A stretch of DNA of 64,000 bases from Turicimonas muris (lineage in GTDB: Bacteria; Pseudomonadota; Gammaproteobacteria; Burkholderiales; Burkholderiaceae_F): assembly GCF_002221595.1 (NCBI RefSeq), contig NZ_NHMP01000011.1, forward strand, positions 1-64,000. The letters are read 5' to 3'. Below, piece after piece: positions 50,770-59,874 of the stretch (its first letter is position 1; every line of letters begins with the position of its first letter). Both the position numbers and the translations under genes were made by a program. The notes under the pieces are model-generated. The model did no database searches and had not been told where the DNA came from. It was given only the letters and a program-made list of their open reading frames with translations.

Positions 50770-52440
50770 ATGCCATTACCTTCAGCACCAACAAAACCGG
50801 GTTCAATTGTTAAAGATATTCCGGCTCAGCTTGAAATTAAGCAGGAAAAACCAAAAAGAAAAAGAACGGTTAAGGCCAAGAGCACTGTAGAGCCGGTAAC
50901 TGCTCAAACAGCGGAAGTTATGACTGAAGCTGCTCAGAGCACAGAAAAGAAAGTCGTTGCCCGTGCGGCTAAAAAAGCTGTCAAGGCTGCTCCTGTTCCA
51001 TCTTTGTCTGAAAACGCTCACAAGCCAAAACTGAAACGCAGCAAAGCCGGGGCCTCTGAGGGACGCAAGCTCTATGTTTTGGATACCAATGTCCTTCTTC
51101 ATGATCCGACAAGTATGTTCCGTTTCGAGGAGCATGACGTTTATCTTCCGATGATTACGTTGGAAGAGCTTGACAACCATAAGAGCGGCATGACCGATGT
51201 GGCACGCAATGCCAGACAGGTCAGCAGAACGTTGGATGCAATTCTTCAGCATCTTGAAGGTCCGATTGAGGAAGGCATTCCTCTTTCCGTGCTCGGCAGT
51301 AAAGAGTGTCTCGGCAGACTCTACGTTCAAACGACGCCTTTTTCTACTCAGCTTCCGATGCTTCCGGCAGGAAAGGCAGATAACCAAATTTTGGCCGTCG
51401 TCAGAGGATTAAAGGAAAGCCGTCCGTCCGAGCAAGTTATCCTTGTCTCTAAGGATATTAATATGCGTCTGAAAGCCGCAGCTCTCAATCTTGAAGCTGA
51501 AGATTACTTCAACGACAAGATGATTGAAGACAGCGACATTCTTTACAGCGGTACAAAACAGCTGCCGGCAAACTTCTGGGAAGCTCACGGAAAGAATTTG
51601 AGATCTTGGCAGCAAGACGGTTATACCTGGTACGAAATTACCGGACCACTTGTCTCTTCCTTCATTGTCAATGAATTTATTTGGCACGAGGGAGAAGGAA
51701 CACCGTTCTATGGCCAGGTTAAGAGTGTAGACAGAAACACTGCGATCGTTAGAGTCCTTCCTGACTACACTTCCCAGAAAAATTCCGTTTGGGGAATTAC
51801 GGCCAGAAACCGTGAGCAAGGTTTTGCTTTAAGCCTTTTGATGGATCCGGAAATTGATTTCGTGACCTTGTTAGGGCAGGCCGGTACCGGCAAGACCCTT
51901 TTGGCTTTAGCGGCTGCTTTGACCCAGACAATGGAAATGAGACGCTTCAATGAGATTATTGTCACTCGCGCGACGGTTTCCGTCGGAGAAGATATCGGTT
52001 TCCTTCCGGGTACTGAAGAAGAGAAGATGACTCCGTGGCTTGGCGCTATCGACGACAACCTTGAAGTTCTCAACAGAGGCAGCGCTAACGACTCCGAATG
52101 GGGCCGGAGGGCTTCCAATGATTTGATTCGTTCTCGAATCCGCATTAAATCTATGAGTTTCATGAGAGGGCGCACTTTCATGAACAAACTTGTCATTATC
52201 GATGAAGCTCAGAACTTGACCCCGAAACAAATGAAGACTTTGATCACGCGTGCAGGCCCAGGCTCTAAGATCGTCTGCTTAGGCAATATTGCTCAGATCG
52301 ATACGCCTTATTTAACCGAAGGTTCTTCCGGTTTGACTTATGTTGTTGACCGCTTCAAAGGTTGGGAACACTCCGGTCACATCACTATGCAAAGAGGCGA
52401 ACGTTCAAGACTTGCAGATTACGCAACTGACGTCTTGTAA
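50770..52440 (+). CDS. PIN-PhoH fusion ATPase
   Basis: 556 residues from ATG 50770 (AGGAA upstream); a longer in-frame reading runs into the IS element and is artefactual. Residues 1-95 are a Lys/Ala/Pro-rich tail-like extension. The PIN nuclease domain covers about 98-230 (LYVLDTNVLLHDPTSMFRF). The PhoH ATPase covers about 345-550 with Walker A GQAGTGKT near 370 and Walker B KLVIIDEAQNLTPKQMKTL. This is the PhoH2-like architecture seen in toxin-antitoxin-related RNA helicase/RNases. No antitoxin gene is adjacent. The IS insertion lies about 25 bp upstream. Confidence 0.92.
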   Translation: MPLPSAPTKPGSIVKDIPAQLEIKQEKPKRKRTVKAKSTVEPVTAQTAEVMTEAAQSTEKKVVARAAKKAVKAAPVPSLSENAHKPKLKRSKAGASEGRKLYVLDTNVLLHDPTSMFRFEEHDVYLPMITLEELDNHKSGMTDVARNARQVSRTLDAILQHLEGPIEEGIPLSVLGSKECLGRLYVQTTPFSTQLPMLPAGKADNQILAVVRGLKESRPSEQVILVSKDINMRLKAAALNLEAEDYFNDKMIEDSDILYSGTKQLPANFWEAHGKNLRSWQQDGYTWYEITGPLVSSFIVNEFIWHEGEGTPFYGQVKSVDRNTAIVRVLPDYTSQKNSVWGITARNREQGFALSLLMDPEIDFVTLLGQAGTGKTLLALAAALTQTMEMRRFNEIIVTRATVSVGEDIGFLPGTEEEKMTPWLGAIDDNLEVLNRGSANDSEWGRRASNDLIRSRIRIKSMSFMRGRTFMNKLVIIDEAQNLTPKQMKTLITRAGPGSKIVCLGNIAQIDTPYLTEGSSGLTYVVDRFKGWEHSGHITMQRGERSRLADYATDVL

Positions 52441-52463
52441 AGTTCTTTCAATTCAAAAGAAAG

Positions 52464-52500
52464 CGGATCCGTGAAAATTTTCTCGGATCCGTTTTCTTTT
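52464..52500 (+). terminator. Terminator of phoH-like gene
   Basis: A long stem (52464-52477 with 52478-52491, one mismatch, CGGATCCG outer arms) is followed by TTTTCTTTT, 24 bases after the stop. Confidence 0.9.
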
Positions 52501-52618
52501 GCCTGCTCGTTGAAAATCCATCCAATTCACGTTATTGAATCTCTCATAATGGTAAATTCATAAGATCTCAATGGATTGGACGCAGGTCCAGGTAATCAAA
52601 AAATCGAAGGATCCTTAA

Positions 52619-54055
52619 ATGAATAATGATTTTCCGCGTATTAAACGTCTTCCTCCTTATGTCTTCAACATCACTAATGAGAAGAAGATGGCGGCAAGAC
52701 ACAGAGGAGAAGATATTATCGATTTGAGCATGGGAAATCCTGACGGAGACACTCCTAAGCACATTGTCGATAAGCTCGTTGAAGTAGCTCTGCGTCCGGG
52801 AACCCACGGCTACTCTGCTTCTAAAGGTATTCCTCGTTTGAGAAAAGCTATTTGTGACTGGTACAAGCGCAAATTTGATGTGGATCTTGATCCGGATAAA
52901 GAAGCTATTGTTACGATTGGTTCTAAAGAAGGTATTGCTCACTTGATGCTCGCCACTTTGGACAGAGGCGATACTATCTTGGTTCCGAACCCAAGCTATC
53001 CGATTCATATCTACGGTGCAATTATTGCCGGTGCTGACGTCCGCAGCGTGAAGATGGCCCCGGGAACAGACTTCTTTGCCGAATTTGAGAAAGCTGTTAT
53101 TGAAACGACTCCAAAACCTAAGCTGATGATTTTAGGTTTCCCAAGCAATCCGACCGCTCAGTGCGTTGATATCAGCTTCTTCGAGCGATTGGTTGCTTTG
53201 GCTAAGAAGTACGGCGTCTACATCGTTCATGATTTGGCTTATGCCGATATCGTTTATGACGACTATAAGGCCCCTTCCATTATGCAGGTTCCGGGTGCCC
53301 GTGATGTTGCCGTTGAATTCTTCACCATGAGTAAGAGCTACAACATGGCCGGCTGGCGTATCGGTTTCATGGTCGGAAACAAAGAATTGGTTTCCGCTCT
53401 AACAAGAATTAAGAGCTATCACGATTACGGAACATTTACTCCTATTCAGGTTGGTGCTATCGAAGCTTTGAACGGCCCTCAGGATTGTGTTGAAGAGGTC
53501 AGAAAAGAATACGAACACAGAAGAGACGTCATGGTTAAAGGCCTTCACGAAATCGGTTGGATGGTCGAAAATCCGAAGGCTTCTATGTACATCTGGGCAG
53601 AATTGCCGGATCATTACAAACCGATGGGCAGCGTTGAGTTCGCAAACCATCTGTTGGACAAGGCTAAAGTTGCCGTTTCTCCCGGCGTCGGTTTCGGTGA
53701 ATACGGAGAGGGCTTTGTCCGTATTGCTCTGATTGAAAATGTTGACCGTATCAGACAGGCATTGCGCGGCATCAAGAAGATGTTTATTGAAGACGGTTTG
53801 CTTGAAACCGCTTCTCATAAGCGTCAGAGCGTTACTCGCCGCTGGAAAGGCGCTCATATGCCTTCTGAAGCTGAAGCTAACGCAAAACCAAAAGTTACGC
53901 TTAAGCCGGAAGAAGTTCCGCACATTACAACTAAGTCTGAAGGATTAAAGAAAAAAGGCAAAAAAGTTACTGTCGCTAAAGCAGAGCCTGCAGCAAAGAA
54001 AGCAAAGGAAAAGGCGGCAAAACCAGCAAAAACCTCCAAATCTTCAAAGAAATAA
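52619..54055 (+). CDS. alaC: Alanine-type aminotransferase (AlaC/YfdZ-like)
   Basis: 478 residues. PLP enzyme of fold type [19 protein letters not shown], the [13 protein letters not shown] motif, [11 protein letters not shown] (cofactor Asp/Tyr) and the PLP Lys in [15 protein letters not shown] near 240. The class matches E. coli AlaC, making alanine from pyruvate and glutamate. The last ~75 residues (after GLLETASHK) are a disordered Lys/Ala tail not needed for catalysis. hom and thrC follow, the usual betaproteobacterial order. Confidence 0.92.
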   Translation: MNNDFPRIKRLPPYVFNITNEKKMAARHRGEDIIDLSMGNPDGDTPKHIVDKLVEVALRPGTHGYSASKGIPRLRKAICDWYKRKFDVDLDPDKEAIVTIGSKEGIAHLMLATLDRGDTILVPNPSYPIHIYGAIIAGADVRSVKMAPGTDFFAEFEKAVIETTPKPKLMILGFPSNPTAQCVDISFFERLVALAKKYGVYIVHDLAYADIVYDDYKAPSIMQVPGARDVAVEFFTMSKSYNMAGWRIGFMVGNKELVSALTRIKSYHDYGTFTPIQVGAIEALNGPQDCVEEVRKEYEHRRDVMVKGLHEIGWMVENPKASMYIWAELPDHYKPMGSVEFANHLLDKAKVAVSPGVGFGEYGEGFVRIALIENVDRIRQALRGIKKMFIEDGLLETASHKRQSVTRRWKGAHMPSEAEANAKPKVTLKPEEVPHITTKSEGLKKKGKKVTVAKAEPAAKKAKEKAAKPAKTSKSSKK

Positions 54056-54067
54056 GGATAACTGAGA

Positions 54068-55378
54068 ATGGCAACTTCAATTAAAGTTGGTCTTGCCGGT
54101 TTCGGCAATGTGGGTAAAGGAACATACGATGTTCTTCAAAGAAACAAGGACTTGATCGTTAAAAGATCCGGTACGGATATTTCCGTCAAGCGAGTCGTTG
54201 CCAGAAATACCGCCAGAGTCGTTCCGCTCGTTGCTGAAGACGTTATCGTCTCCTCCGATTGGAAAGACATTGTCAACGATCCCGACATCAACGTTGTGGT
54301 CGAAGTGATGGGCGGCATTGAGCCGGCTCGTTCTCTTATTCTTGAAGCCATTTCCAAAGGCAAGCACGTTGTTACCGCTAACAAAGCTCTTTTGGCTGAA
54401 TACGGTAATGAAATTTTTGCTGCTGCCGAGAAGGCGGGCGTCAACGTAGCATTTGAAGCTGCCGTCGCAGGTTCCATTCCTATCGTTAAGGGTTTGAGAG
54501 AAGGTCTTGCCGCTAACGATGTTAAATGGATTGCCGGCATCATCAACGGCACCTGCAACTTCATTCTTTCCACCATGCGTGATACCGGAAGAAGTTTTGC
54601 AGACGTGTTGGCAGAAGCACAGCAGTTAGGCTATGCGGAAGCAGATCCAACTTTTGATATCGAGGGTATCGATACTGCGCACAAGATCATGCTTTTGGCA
54701 GCTATTGCCTTCGGAGTGCCTGTCAATATGCAGAAAGTTCATATTGAAGGCATCAGCAAGCTTGAAGCCAAAGATATCAAGTATGCAGAAGAGCTCGGTT
54801 TCAGAATCAAGCTGCTCGGTATCACCAAGAATACGAATTACGGCGTTGAAGTCCGTGTTCATCCCGCTTTGGTGCCGAACAGAAGACTTCTGGCTAATGT
54901 GGAAGGAGCAATGAACGCTGTTGTCGTTAAAGGCGATGCAGCAGAAAGTTCTCTTTACTACGGTAAAGGTGCCGGCGGCGAACCTACGGGAAGCGCCGTT
55001 ATTGCAGACTTGATTGATATCGCCCGTACAGCTTCCGTTGACGTCTCTGAAAGACCGAAGATGCCGACCGTTGACTCAAAACATAACGCTAATCCATGGG
55101 CTGATTTCGGCGATACCGTCTGCTCTTATTACATGAGAATTCCCGTGGAAGACAAACCGGGCGTATTGGCTGAAATCACTAGAATCATCGCGGACAACAA
55201 GATTTCCATTGAGTCCTTGATCCAGAAAGAAGCTCCTCAGAAGGTTCATCAGACTGAAGTCATCATGATGACTCATACCACTAAGGAAGCTGACGTTCAA
55301 AAGGCTATCAGAACCATGCAGGAACTTTCCAGTGTTCGCGGACCAATTGTCTTGCTGCGTAAAGAGGAACTTCACTAA
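54068..55378 (+). CDS. hom: Homoserine dehydrogenase
   Basis: 436 residues. GLAGFGNVGKGTYDVL is the NAD(P)-binding start, the catalytic domain has VTANKALLAEYG and AGSIPIVKGLREGLAANDV with GIINGTCNFIL, and an ACT regulatory domain covers about 355-436 (YYMRIPVEDKPGVLAEI), suggesting threonine feedback. It reduces aspartate semialdehyde to homoserine. Its stop overlaps the thrC start (TAATG). Confidence 0.97.
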   Translation: MATSIKVGLAGFGNVGKGTYDVLQRNKDLIVKRSGTDISVKRVVARNTARVVPLVAEDVIVSSDWKDIVNDPDINVVVEVMGGIEPARSLILEAISKGKHVVTANKALLAEYGNEIFAAAEKAGVNVAFEAAVAGSIPIVKGLREGLAANDVKWIAGIINGTCNFILSTMRDTGRSFADVLAEAQQLGYAEADPTFDIEGIDTAHKIMLLAAIAFGVPVNMQKVHIEGISKLEAKDIKYAEELGFRIKLLGITKNTNYGVEVRVHPALVPNRRLLANVEGAMNAVVVKGDAAESSLYYGKGAGGEPTGSAVIADLIDIARTASVDVSERPKMPTVDSKHNANPWADFGDTVCSYYMRIPVEDKPGVLAEITRIIADNKISIESLIQKEAPQKVHQTEVIMMTHTTKEADVQKAIRTMQELSSVRGPIVLLRKEELH

Positions 55379-56802
55379 TGCAGTACGTTTCTACACGAGG
55401 CGGCGTTCCTGCCGCTACTTATACGGAGATCATTCTCCAAGGTCTAGCCAAGGACGGAGGACTTTTTGTGCCCGTCCAATATCCTCAGGTTTCTAAAGAA
55501 ACTCTGAAGTCGTGGAGAGGTTTGAACTATGCTCAATTGGCAACAGCGGTTACCGCCTTGTTTGCCAAAGACATGAACCGCTCAACAATTGCGCATCTTT
55601 GCGAGTCTACTTATACGTCGGAAACTTATGACCACGGCAGAGAGGGAACTGATTTTTCGAAGATTGTTCCTCTAGTCTGGCTTGACAAAGAAGTCGGCAT
55701 TCTTGAGTTGTCCAACGGACCGACATTGGCATTTAAAGACATGGCAATGCAGTATCTCGGCGCCTTGTTTGAATGCGTTTTGTCTAAACGTCAGGAAAAG
55801 CTCAATATTCTCGGTGCAACGAGCGGAGATACCGGCAGCGCAGCTGAATATGCGATGAGAGGCCGTGAAGGTATCAAAGTATTCATGCTGTCTCCTAAAG
55901 GCCGTATGAGTGATTTCCAAAGAGCTCAGATGTATTCTTTGCTTGATGGCAACATCTTCAATATTGCCGTCGAAGGAAGTTTCGATGACGCTCAGGATAT
56001 CGTGAAAGCTGTTTCGGCTGATTTGGAATTCAAAACCAAATATTCCATCGGAACCGTTAACTCCATTAACTGGGCCCGTATCGCTGCACAGGTCGTCTAT
56101 TACTTCAGCGGCTGGCTTCAGGCTGCTGAAAACGAAGACGAAGAAGTGGCTTTTTCTGTTCCAAGCGGAAACTTCGGTGACGTTTTAGCCGGTTGGATTG
56201 CTAAGCAAATGGGTTTGCCGATTAGACAACTTATCGTCGCGACTAACGAGAATGATGTTCTTTACGAGTTCTTCAAGACCGGACGCTATAAGGTCAGAGA
56301 TTCTGCTCATACTTACGTGACAAGTTCTCCATCCATGGATATTTCCAAAGCGTCCAATTTTGAACGTTATGTGTACGACATCTGCGGCAAAGATCCGGAA
56401 AGAGTTTGCGAACTTTGGAATGAATTGAAGACCAAAGGTGAATTCTTGTTGGATGGCCCCGAATGGGAGCGTGTAAAGGCTAGCGGAGTTTGCTCTGCCC
56501 GCAGCACTCATGAGGAACGCATCGAGAGAATCCGAAAGAGCTGGTACGAACATCAGTTTTTGGTTGATCCTCACACGGCAGATGGCTTAAATGCCGCCTA
56601 CAAGATGAAGATTGACGGCGTCAAAACAATTTGTCTTGAAACCGCTCTTCCGGCCAAATTCGGAAAGACTATCGTTGAGGCAGTGGGCTTTGAACCCCCG
56701 GTTCCTAACGGATATGAAGGCATATCGGAAAAGCCGCAAAAGGTCGTGGATATGCCGGCAAATGTTCAATTAGTTAAAGAATTCATTGAACAGAACACCT
56801 AA
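55378..56802 (+). CDS. thrC: Threonine synthase
   Basis: 474 residues of the long (E. coli/yeast-like) class: MQYVSTRGGVPAATYTEIILQGLAKDGGLFVP N-terminal domain, PLP Lys in SNGPTLAFKDMAMQYLG near 117, GATSGDTGSAAEYAMRG phosphate-binding motif near 145. It converts O-phosphohomoserine to threonine. Translationally coupled to hom. Confidence 0.97.
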   Translation: MQYVSTRGGVPAATYTEIILQGLAKDGGLFVPVQYPQVSKETLKSWRGLNYAQLATAVTALFAKDMNRSTIAHLCESTYTSETYDHGREGTDFSKIVPLVWLDKEVGILELSNGPTLAFKDMAMQYLGALFECVLSKRQEKLNILGATSGDTGSAAEYAMRGREGIKVFMLSPKGRMSDFQRAQMYSLLDGNIFNIAVEGSFDDAQDIVKAVSADLEFKTKYSIGTVNSINWARIAAQVVYYFSGWLQAAENEDEEVAFSVPSGNFGDVLAGWIAKQMGLPIRQLIVATNENDVLYEFFKTGRYKVRDSAHTYVTSSPSMDISKASNFERYVYDICGKDPERVCELWNELKTKGEFLLDGPEWERVKASGVCSARSTHEERIERIRKSWYEHQFLVDPHTADGLNAAYKMKIDGVKTICLETALPAKFGKTIVEAVGFEPPVPNGYEGISEKPQKVVDMPANVQLVKEFIEQNT

Positions 56803-56817
56803 TTTGAACGGTAGACA

Positions 56818-56864
56818 AAACTCTCGTTGATGAAGCCTTGAAGGAGTTATCGCGGGAGTTTTTA
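56818..56864 (+). terminator. Possible terminator after thrC
   Basis: AAACTCTCG (56818-56826) and CGGGAGTTT (56853-56861, one G-U) with a long 26-nt loop, then TTTA. Shape is imperfect but placement is right. Confidence 0.5.
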
Positions 56865-56982
56865 TTTGCGGATCCGGAATATGGGTTTTTCCAGGAGTTC
56901 CTAGCGCTAAAAGCGTATACCCACCTAAACGATCAATAGGCCAGGTAAAATATCCTCAGCAACCAAATTCGGACAAGAAAAT

Positions 56983-57978
56983 ATGGCAAGAACCACTACA
57001 GGAGCCGGAGAAGTAAGGCTTCTTTTAGAAATTCTGAAAAGGATCCCCTCTGATCGAAAAATATCTAGCACAGAGCTGCTGACAGTTCTGGAAAATTCCG
57101 GATTCACCGTTAACAAACGGACTTTTCAGCGGTATTTGAAAGAGTTGGTTGAGGCCGATTGCGGAATCATGTGTGATAGTTCTTCAAAGCCGTTCGGATA
57201 TAGAAGGACGAAAACAGTCACCAGCCTTGAAACCTTAAGGCTGGACAACAACGCCAAACTGCTTCTTAACCTTGCCAAAGAGCAGTTAAAGTATCAGCTT
57301 CCACCTGAAGTTAGTAATTCTCTAGATTATTTGTTTTCTGAGTCAGACGATCCAGGCCGGGGCAGCGAAGACAAGCTCCGTCAAAAATGGCTGGATAAGG
57401 TTGCGGTTGTCTCCGGCTCCATTCCCATGATGCCTCCGAAGATCCTCACTCGTATCTTCAATGAAGTAGCTGCCGGACTTTTCGAAGGCAAACAGCTTGA
57501 CATCAGTTACACCACTAGTGACGGAAAAGATAAGCAGGTTCGAGTCTCTCCCTTAGGACTAGTCCAGCAGGAAGTGCGGCTTTATCTAGTTTGTGAGTAC
57601 GTTGGGAGCGGCGAACTGCGGCATTTTGCTCTTCATCGTATGAAAGATGTTCGAATCGTGGACATGCAGGCCGAGTATCCTAAAAAGTTTAATTTAAAGT
57701 CCTATGTGAAGAACAACCACTTTAATTACGGAAGCGGCAGCAAAGTTCAATTAAGGATTGAATTTACCAATCTCATAACTGCCGTAAACATGAAAGAAAC
57801 ACCGTTTAATCCGACCCAGAAAATTGTTCAACTAGATAACAGAAATTTCGAACTGACCGTTGAGATTGAAGATTCAATTTTATTGAATGGCTGGATCGAG
57901 AGCTGGAGGGAGTCCGGAGGTTTCGTTAAGGTAGAGAAGAACGAGATCATCGAAAACACCAAAGCGGGACAATCTTGA
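56983..57978 (+). CDS. WYL-domain transcriptional regulator
   Basis: 331 residues. N-terminal winged helix (about 10-75: SSTELLTVLENSGFTVNKRTFQRYLKEL), WYL domain (about 165-250) and a C-terminal WCX-like extension (EFTNLITAVN onwards). Such proteins often sense nucleic acids or nucleotides and guard defence loci, but no defence genes are adjacent. It lies immediately upstream of the T-box-trpBA unit on the same strand, with no clear terminator between. Confidence 0.85.
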   Translation: MARTTTGAGEVRLLLEILKRIPSDRKISSTELLTVLENSGFTVNKRTFQRYLKELVEADCGIMCDSSSKPFGYRRTKTVTSLETLRLDNNAKLLLNLAKEQLKYQLPPEVSNSLDYLFSESDDPGRGSEDKLRQKWLDKVAVVSGSIPMMPPKILTRIFNEVAAGLFEGKQLDISYTTSDGKDKQVRVSPLGLVQQEVRLYLVCEYVGSGELRHFALHRMKDVRIVDMQAEYPKKFNLKSYVKNNHFNYGSGSKVQLRIEFTNLITAVNMKETPFNPTQKIVQLDNRNFELTVEIEDSILLNGWIESWRESGGFVKVEKNEIIENTKAGQS

Positions 57979-58050
57979 AGAAATTAATGCTGAGATTTCT
58001 GTTTTTCCTTTTTTTGTTTGGTAATCTACTTATCAAATTTAAACCTATGA

Positions 58051-58341
58051 AGTGAAAGTAAAGCTTGTTGTGCACTCACAGAGAGTTCGGGTAGCTGAGA
58101 TCCGAGCAGAACGCAGACTTGCATAATGGGTCACTGAGGGCGCAAGGAACGGTTTGATAGCCTAGTATTCTGCGACGTGAAGGGATACGTTAGTTACCCA
58201 AGAGAATGATGGTTCTCTGTAAAGTGCATAAAAGACTTGTATAACTGCAGGTCAATTATGAAACAAGGTGGCACCGCGAGCTGATACCAGCCCGTCCTTG
58301 AATAAAAGTTTTATGGAATTTTTATTTGAGGGCGGGTTTTT
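58051..58341 (+). promoter_or_regulatory. T-box riboswitch, tryptophan-specific (specifier UGG)
   Basis: All T-box parts are visible. The Stem I base AGTGA (58051-58055) pairs with TCACT (58131-58135). The specifier loop has 5' AAGTAAA and 3' TAATGGG, with UGG (58127-58129) followed by a purine. The distal AGAGAG bulge and GCTGAGA loop lie at 58079-58100. A Stem III hairpin is at 58201-58218 (AGAGAA/TTCTCT). The T-box GGTGGCACCGCG (58267-58278) has bulge UGGC, which matches a tRNA with discriminator G, as tRNA-Trp has. A competing terminator lies at 58291-58341. Uncharged tRNA-Trp should favour antitermination into the downstream ORF and trpBA. A weak extended -10 (TGGTAATCT, 58019-58027) may drive it. 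Confidence 0.93.
58291..58341 (+). terminator. Regulated terminator of the T-box leader
   Basis: 17-bp stem (58291-58307 with 58320-58336, three G-U pairs) followed by five T's (58337-58341). Its 5' arm begins just after the T-box core, so it competes with the antiterminator. Confidence 0.9.
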
Positions 58342-58367
58342 GATTGCTCTCAAAAAGAGGAGCAATC

Positions 58368-58574
58368 ATGTGCCACACGACGTGTTCAGGGAAAAGAAAG
58401 CTTTGTAATAAGAACCAAGCTGTCGATCTCTTTTCTTTCTCCTCCTTGCTTCTTCTTTCGGAAGAAACGCTAGTTTCCAAACTCACCAAGCAGCTTCGAG
58501 AAATTTGCCATGAAGAATTTTTCCGATGGTGTAGATGCCGGAGAAGTCCCGAATTTCACATTCAGGCGGCTTGA
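58368..58574 (+). CDS. Small Cys-rich ORF between T-box and trpB (68 aa)
   Basis: Not recognised. AGAGGAG lies five bases before the ATG, better than many real genes here. The product starts MCHTTCSGKRKLC and contains six further-spaced Cys residues in all (including C in ICHEEF and RWCRC), two Cys-His pairs and one Trp. It could bind metal. By position it is the first cistron controlled by the Trp T-box. In Bacillus a Cys-rich anti-TRAP protein is T-box controlled, but the sequence does not match it and no TRAP target is known here. It may alternatively be a decayed leader. Confidence 0.5.
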   Translation: MCHTTCSGKRKLCNKNQAVDLFSFSSLLLLSEETLVSKLTKQLREICHEEFFRWCRCRRSPEFHIQAA

Positions 58575-58597
58575 CCAAAAGAGACTTAGTCAAGCCG
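58567..58597 (+). other. Stem-loop between the small ORF and trpB
   Basis: CGGCTTGAC (58567-58575) pairs perfectly with GTCAAGCCG (58589-58597) over a 13-nt loop, without a T-run. It overlaps the small ORF stop. It may be an mRNA processing or stability element ahead of trpB. Confidence 0.45.
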
Positions 58598-58689
58598 TAA
58601 GAAACCGAGAAAAGTTTCAGCGTCCAAGCTGAATAAGTCGATCAGTAAGTTAAGAAAATTTTTAAGAAAAGAATCACAAGGAATCAACA

Positions 58690-59874
58690 ATGAGTAAAGG
58701 CCGTTTCGGAAAACATGGTGGTCAGTACATTCCGGAAGTATTGATGAACGCAGCATCAGAGCTTGAAGAAGCTTATGAGCATTACAAAAATGATCCGGAA
58801 TTCAATAGAGAACTTCAGGAACTTCTGAATGAATACGCAGGTCGCCCGTCAAGACTTTATTTTGCAAAGCGTATGACGGAAGATTTAGGCGGAGCAAAAA
58901 TTTATTTAAAGAGAGAAGACCTTAATCACACCGGAGCTCACAAAATCAATAACGTTCTCGGACAAGCTCTGCTTGCCAAGAAAATGGGTAAGACCCGTTT
59001 GATTGCAGAGACCGGTGCAGGTCAGCATGGTGTTGCGACTGCAACCGCTGCAGCCCTTTTAGGGATGGAGTGTGTTGTTTACATGGGTAAGGAAGATACC
59101 GTCAGACAGGCCCTTAACGTCTACAAAATGAAACTGTTGGGAAGTGAAGTTGTTCCCGTTACATCAGGAACAGAAACGCTTAAAGATGCAGTTAACGAAG
59201 CAATGGGAGAATGGGTTAAACGTCTGGAGGATACCCATTACTGTCTCGGTTCTGCAGTCGGTCCTCATCCTTTCCCGGAAATCGTCAGGGACTTTCAGGC
59301 TGTCATCTCCAAAGAAATCAAGGAGCAGATTCTTGAAAAAGAAGGACGTCTTCCGGATGCTGTTTTAGCGTGCATCGGCGGAGGCAGCAACGCTATCGGT
59401 GCTTTCTACAATTTCATTGATGATGAAGGCGTGAGGTTAATCGGATGCGAGGCCGGCGGCAGAGGTATCCATACAGCCGAGACAGCTGCAACTATCTCTG
59501 TTGGCAGGGAAGGTATTTTCCACGGCATGAAGAGTTACTTCTGCCAAGACGAGTTCGGTCAAATCGCACCGGTTTACTCGATTTCTGCCGGGTTGGATTA
59601 TCCCGGGGTAGGACCGGAACACTCTTATCTTCATGATATCGGCAGAGCCGAATACGTGGCGGTGACGGACGACGAAGCGGTTAATGCTTTCGAATACTTA
59701 TCCAAGACCGAGGGCATCATTCCTGCAATCGAATCCTCTCATGCGGTTGCGCACGCATTAAAACTTGCACCCACCATGGGCAAAGACCAAATCATGGTTA
59801 TCAATATTTCGGGCCGCGGCGACAAAGACTGTGCGGCAATTGCTAGATATAAAGGAGAAGACATCAATGAGTAG
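58690..59874 (+). CDS. trpB: Tryptophan synthase beta chain
   Basis: 394 residues. PLP Lys is K85 in [39 protein letters not shown], the phosphate loop [13 protein letters not shown] near 233, and [18 protein letters not shown] near 300 complete the TrpB1 set. It joins indole and serine to tryptophan. [18 protein letters not shown] at the N-terminus and overall wording resemble Clostridia TrpB more than betaproteobacterial TrpB, by memory. It overlaps trpA by eight bases. No trpEDCF genes are adjacent. Confidence 0.97.
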   Translation: MSKGRFGKHGGQYIPEVLMNAASELEEAYEHYKNDPEFNRELQELLNEYAGRPSRLYFAKRMTEDLGGAKIYLKREDLNHTGAHKINNVLGQALLAKKMGKTRLIAETGAGQHGVATATAAALLGMECVVYMGKEDTVRQALNVYKMKLLGSEVVPVTSGTETLKDAVNEAMGEWVKRLEDTHYCLGSAVGPHPFPEIVRDFQAVISKEIKEQILEKEGRLPDAVLACIGGGSNAIGAFYNFIDDEGVRLIGCEAGGRGIHTAETAATISVGREGIFHGMKSYFCQDEFGQIAPVYSISAGLDYPGVGPEHSYLHDIGRAEYVAVTDDEAVNAFEYLSKTEGIIPAIESSHAVAHALKLAPTMGKDQIMVINISGRGDKDCAAIARYKGEDINE

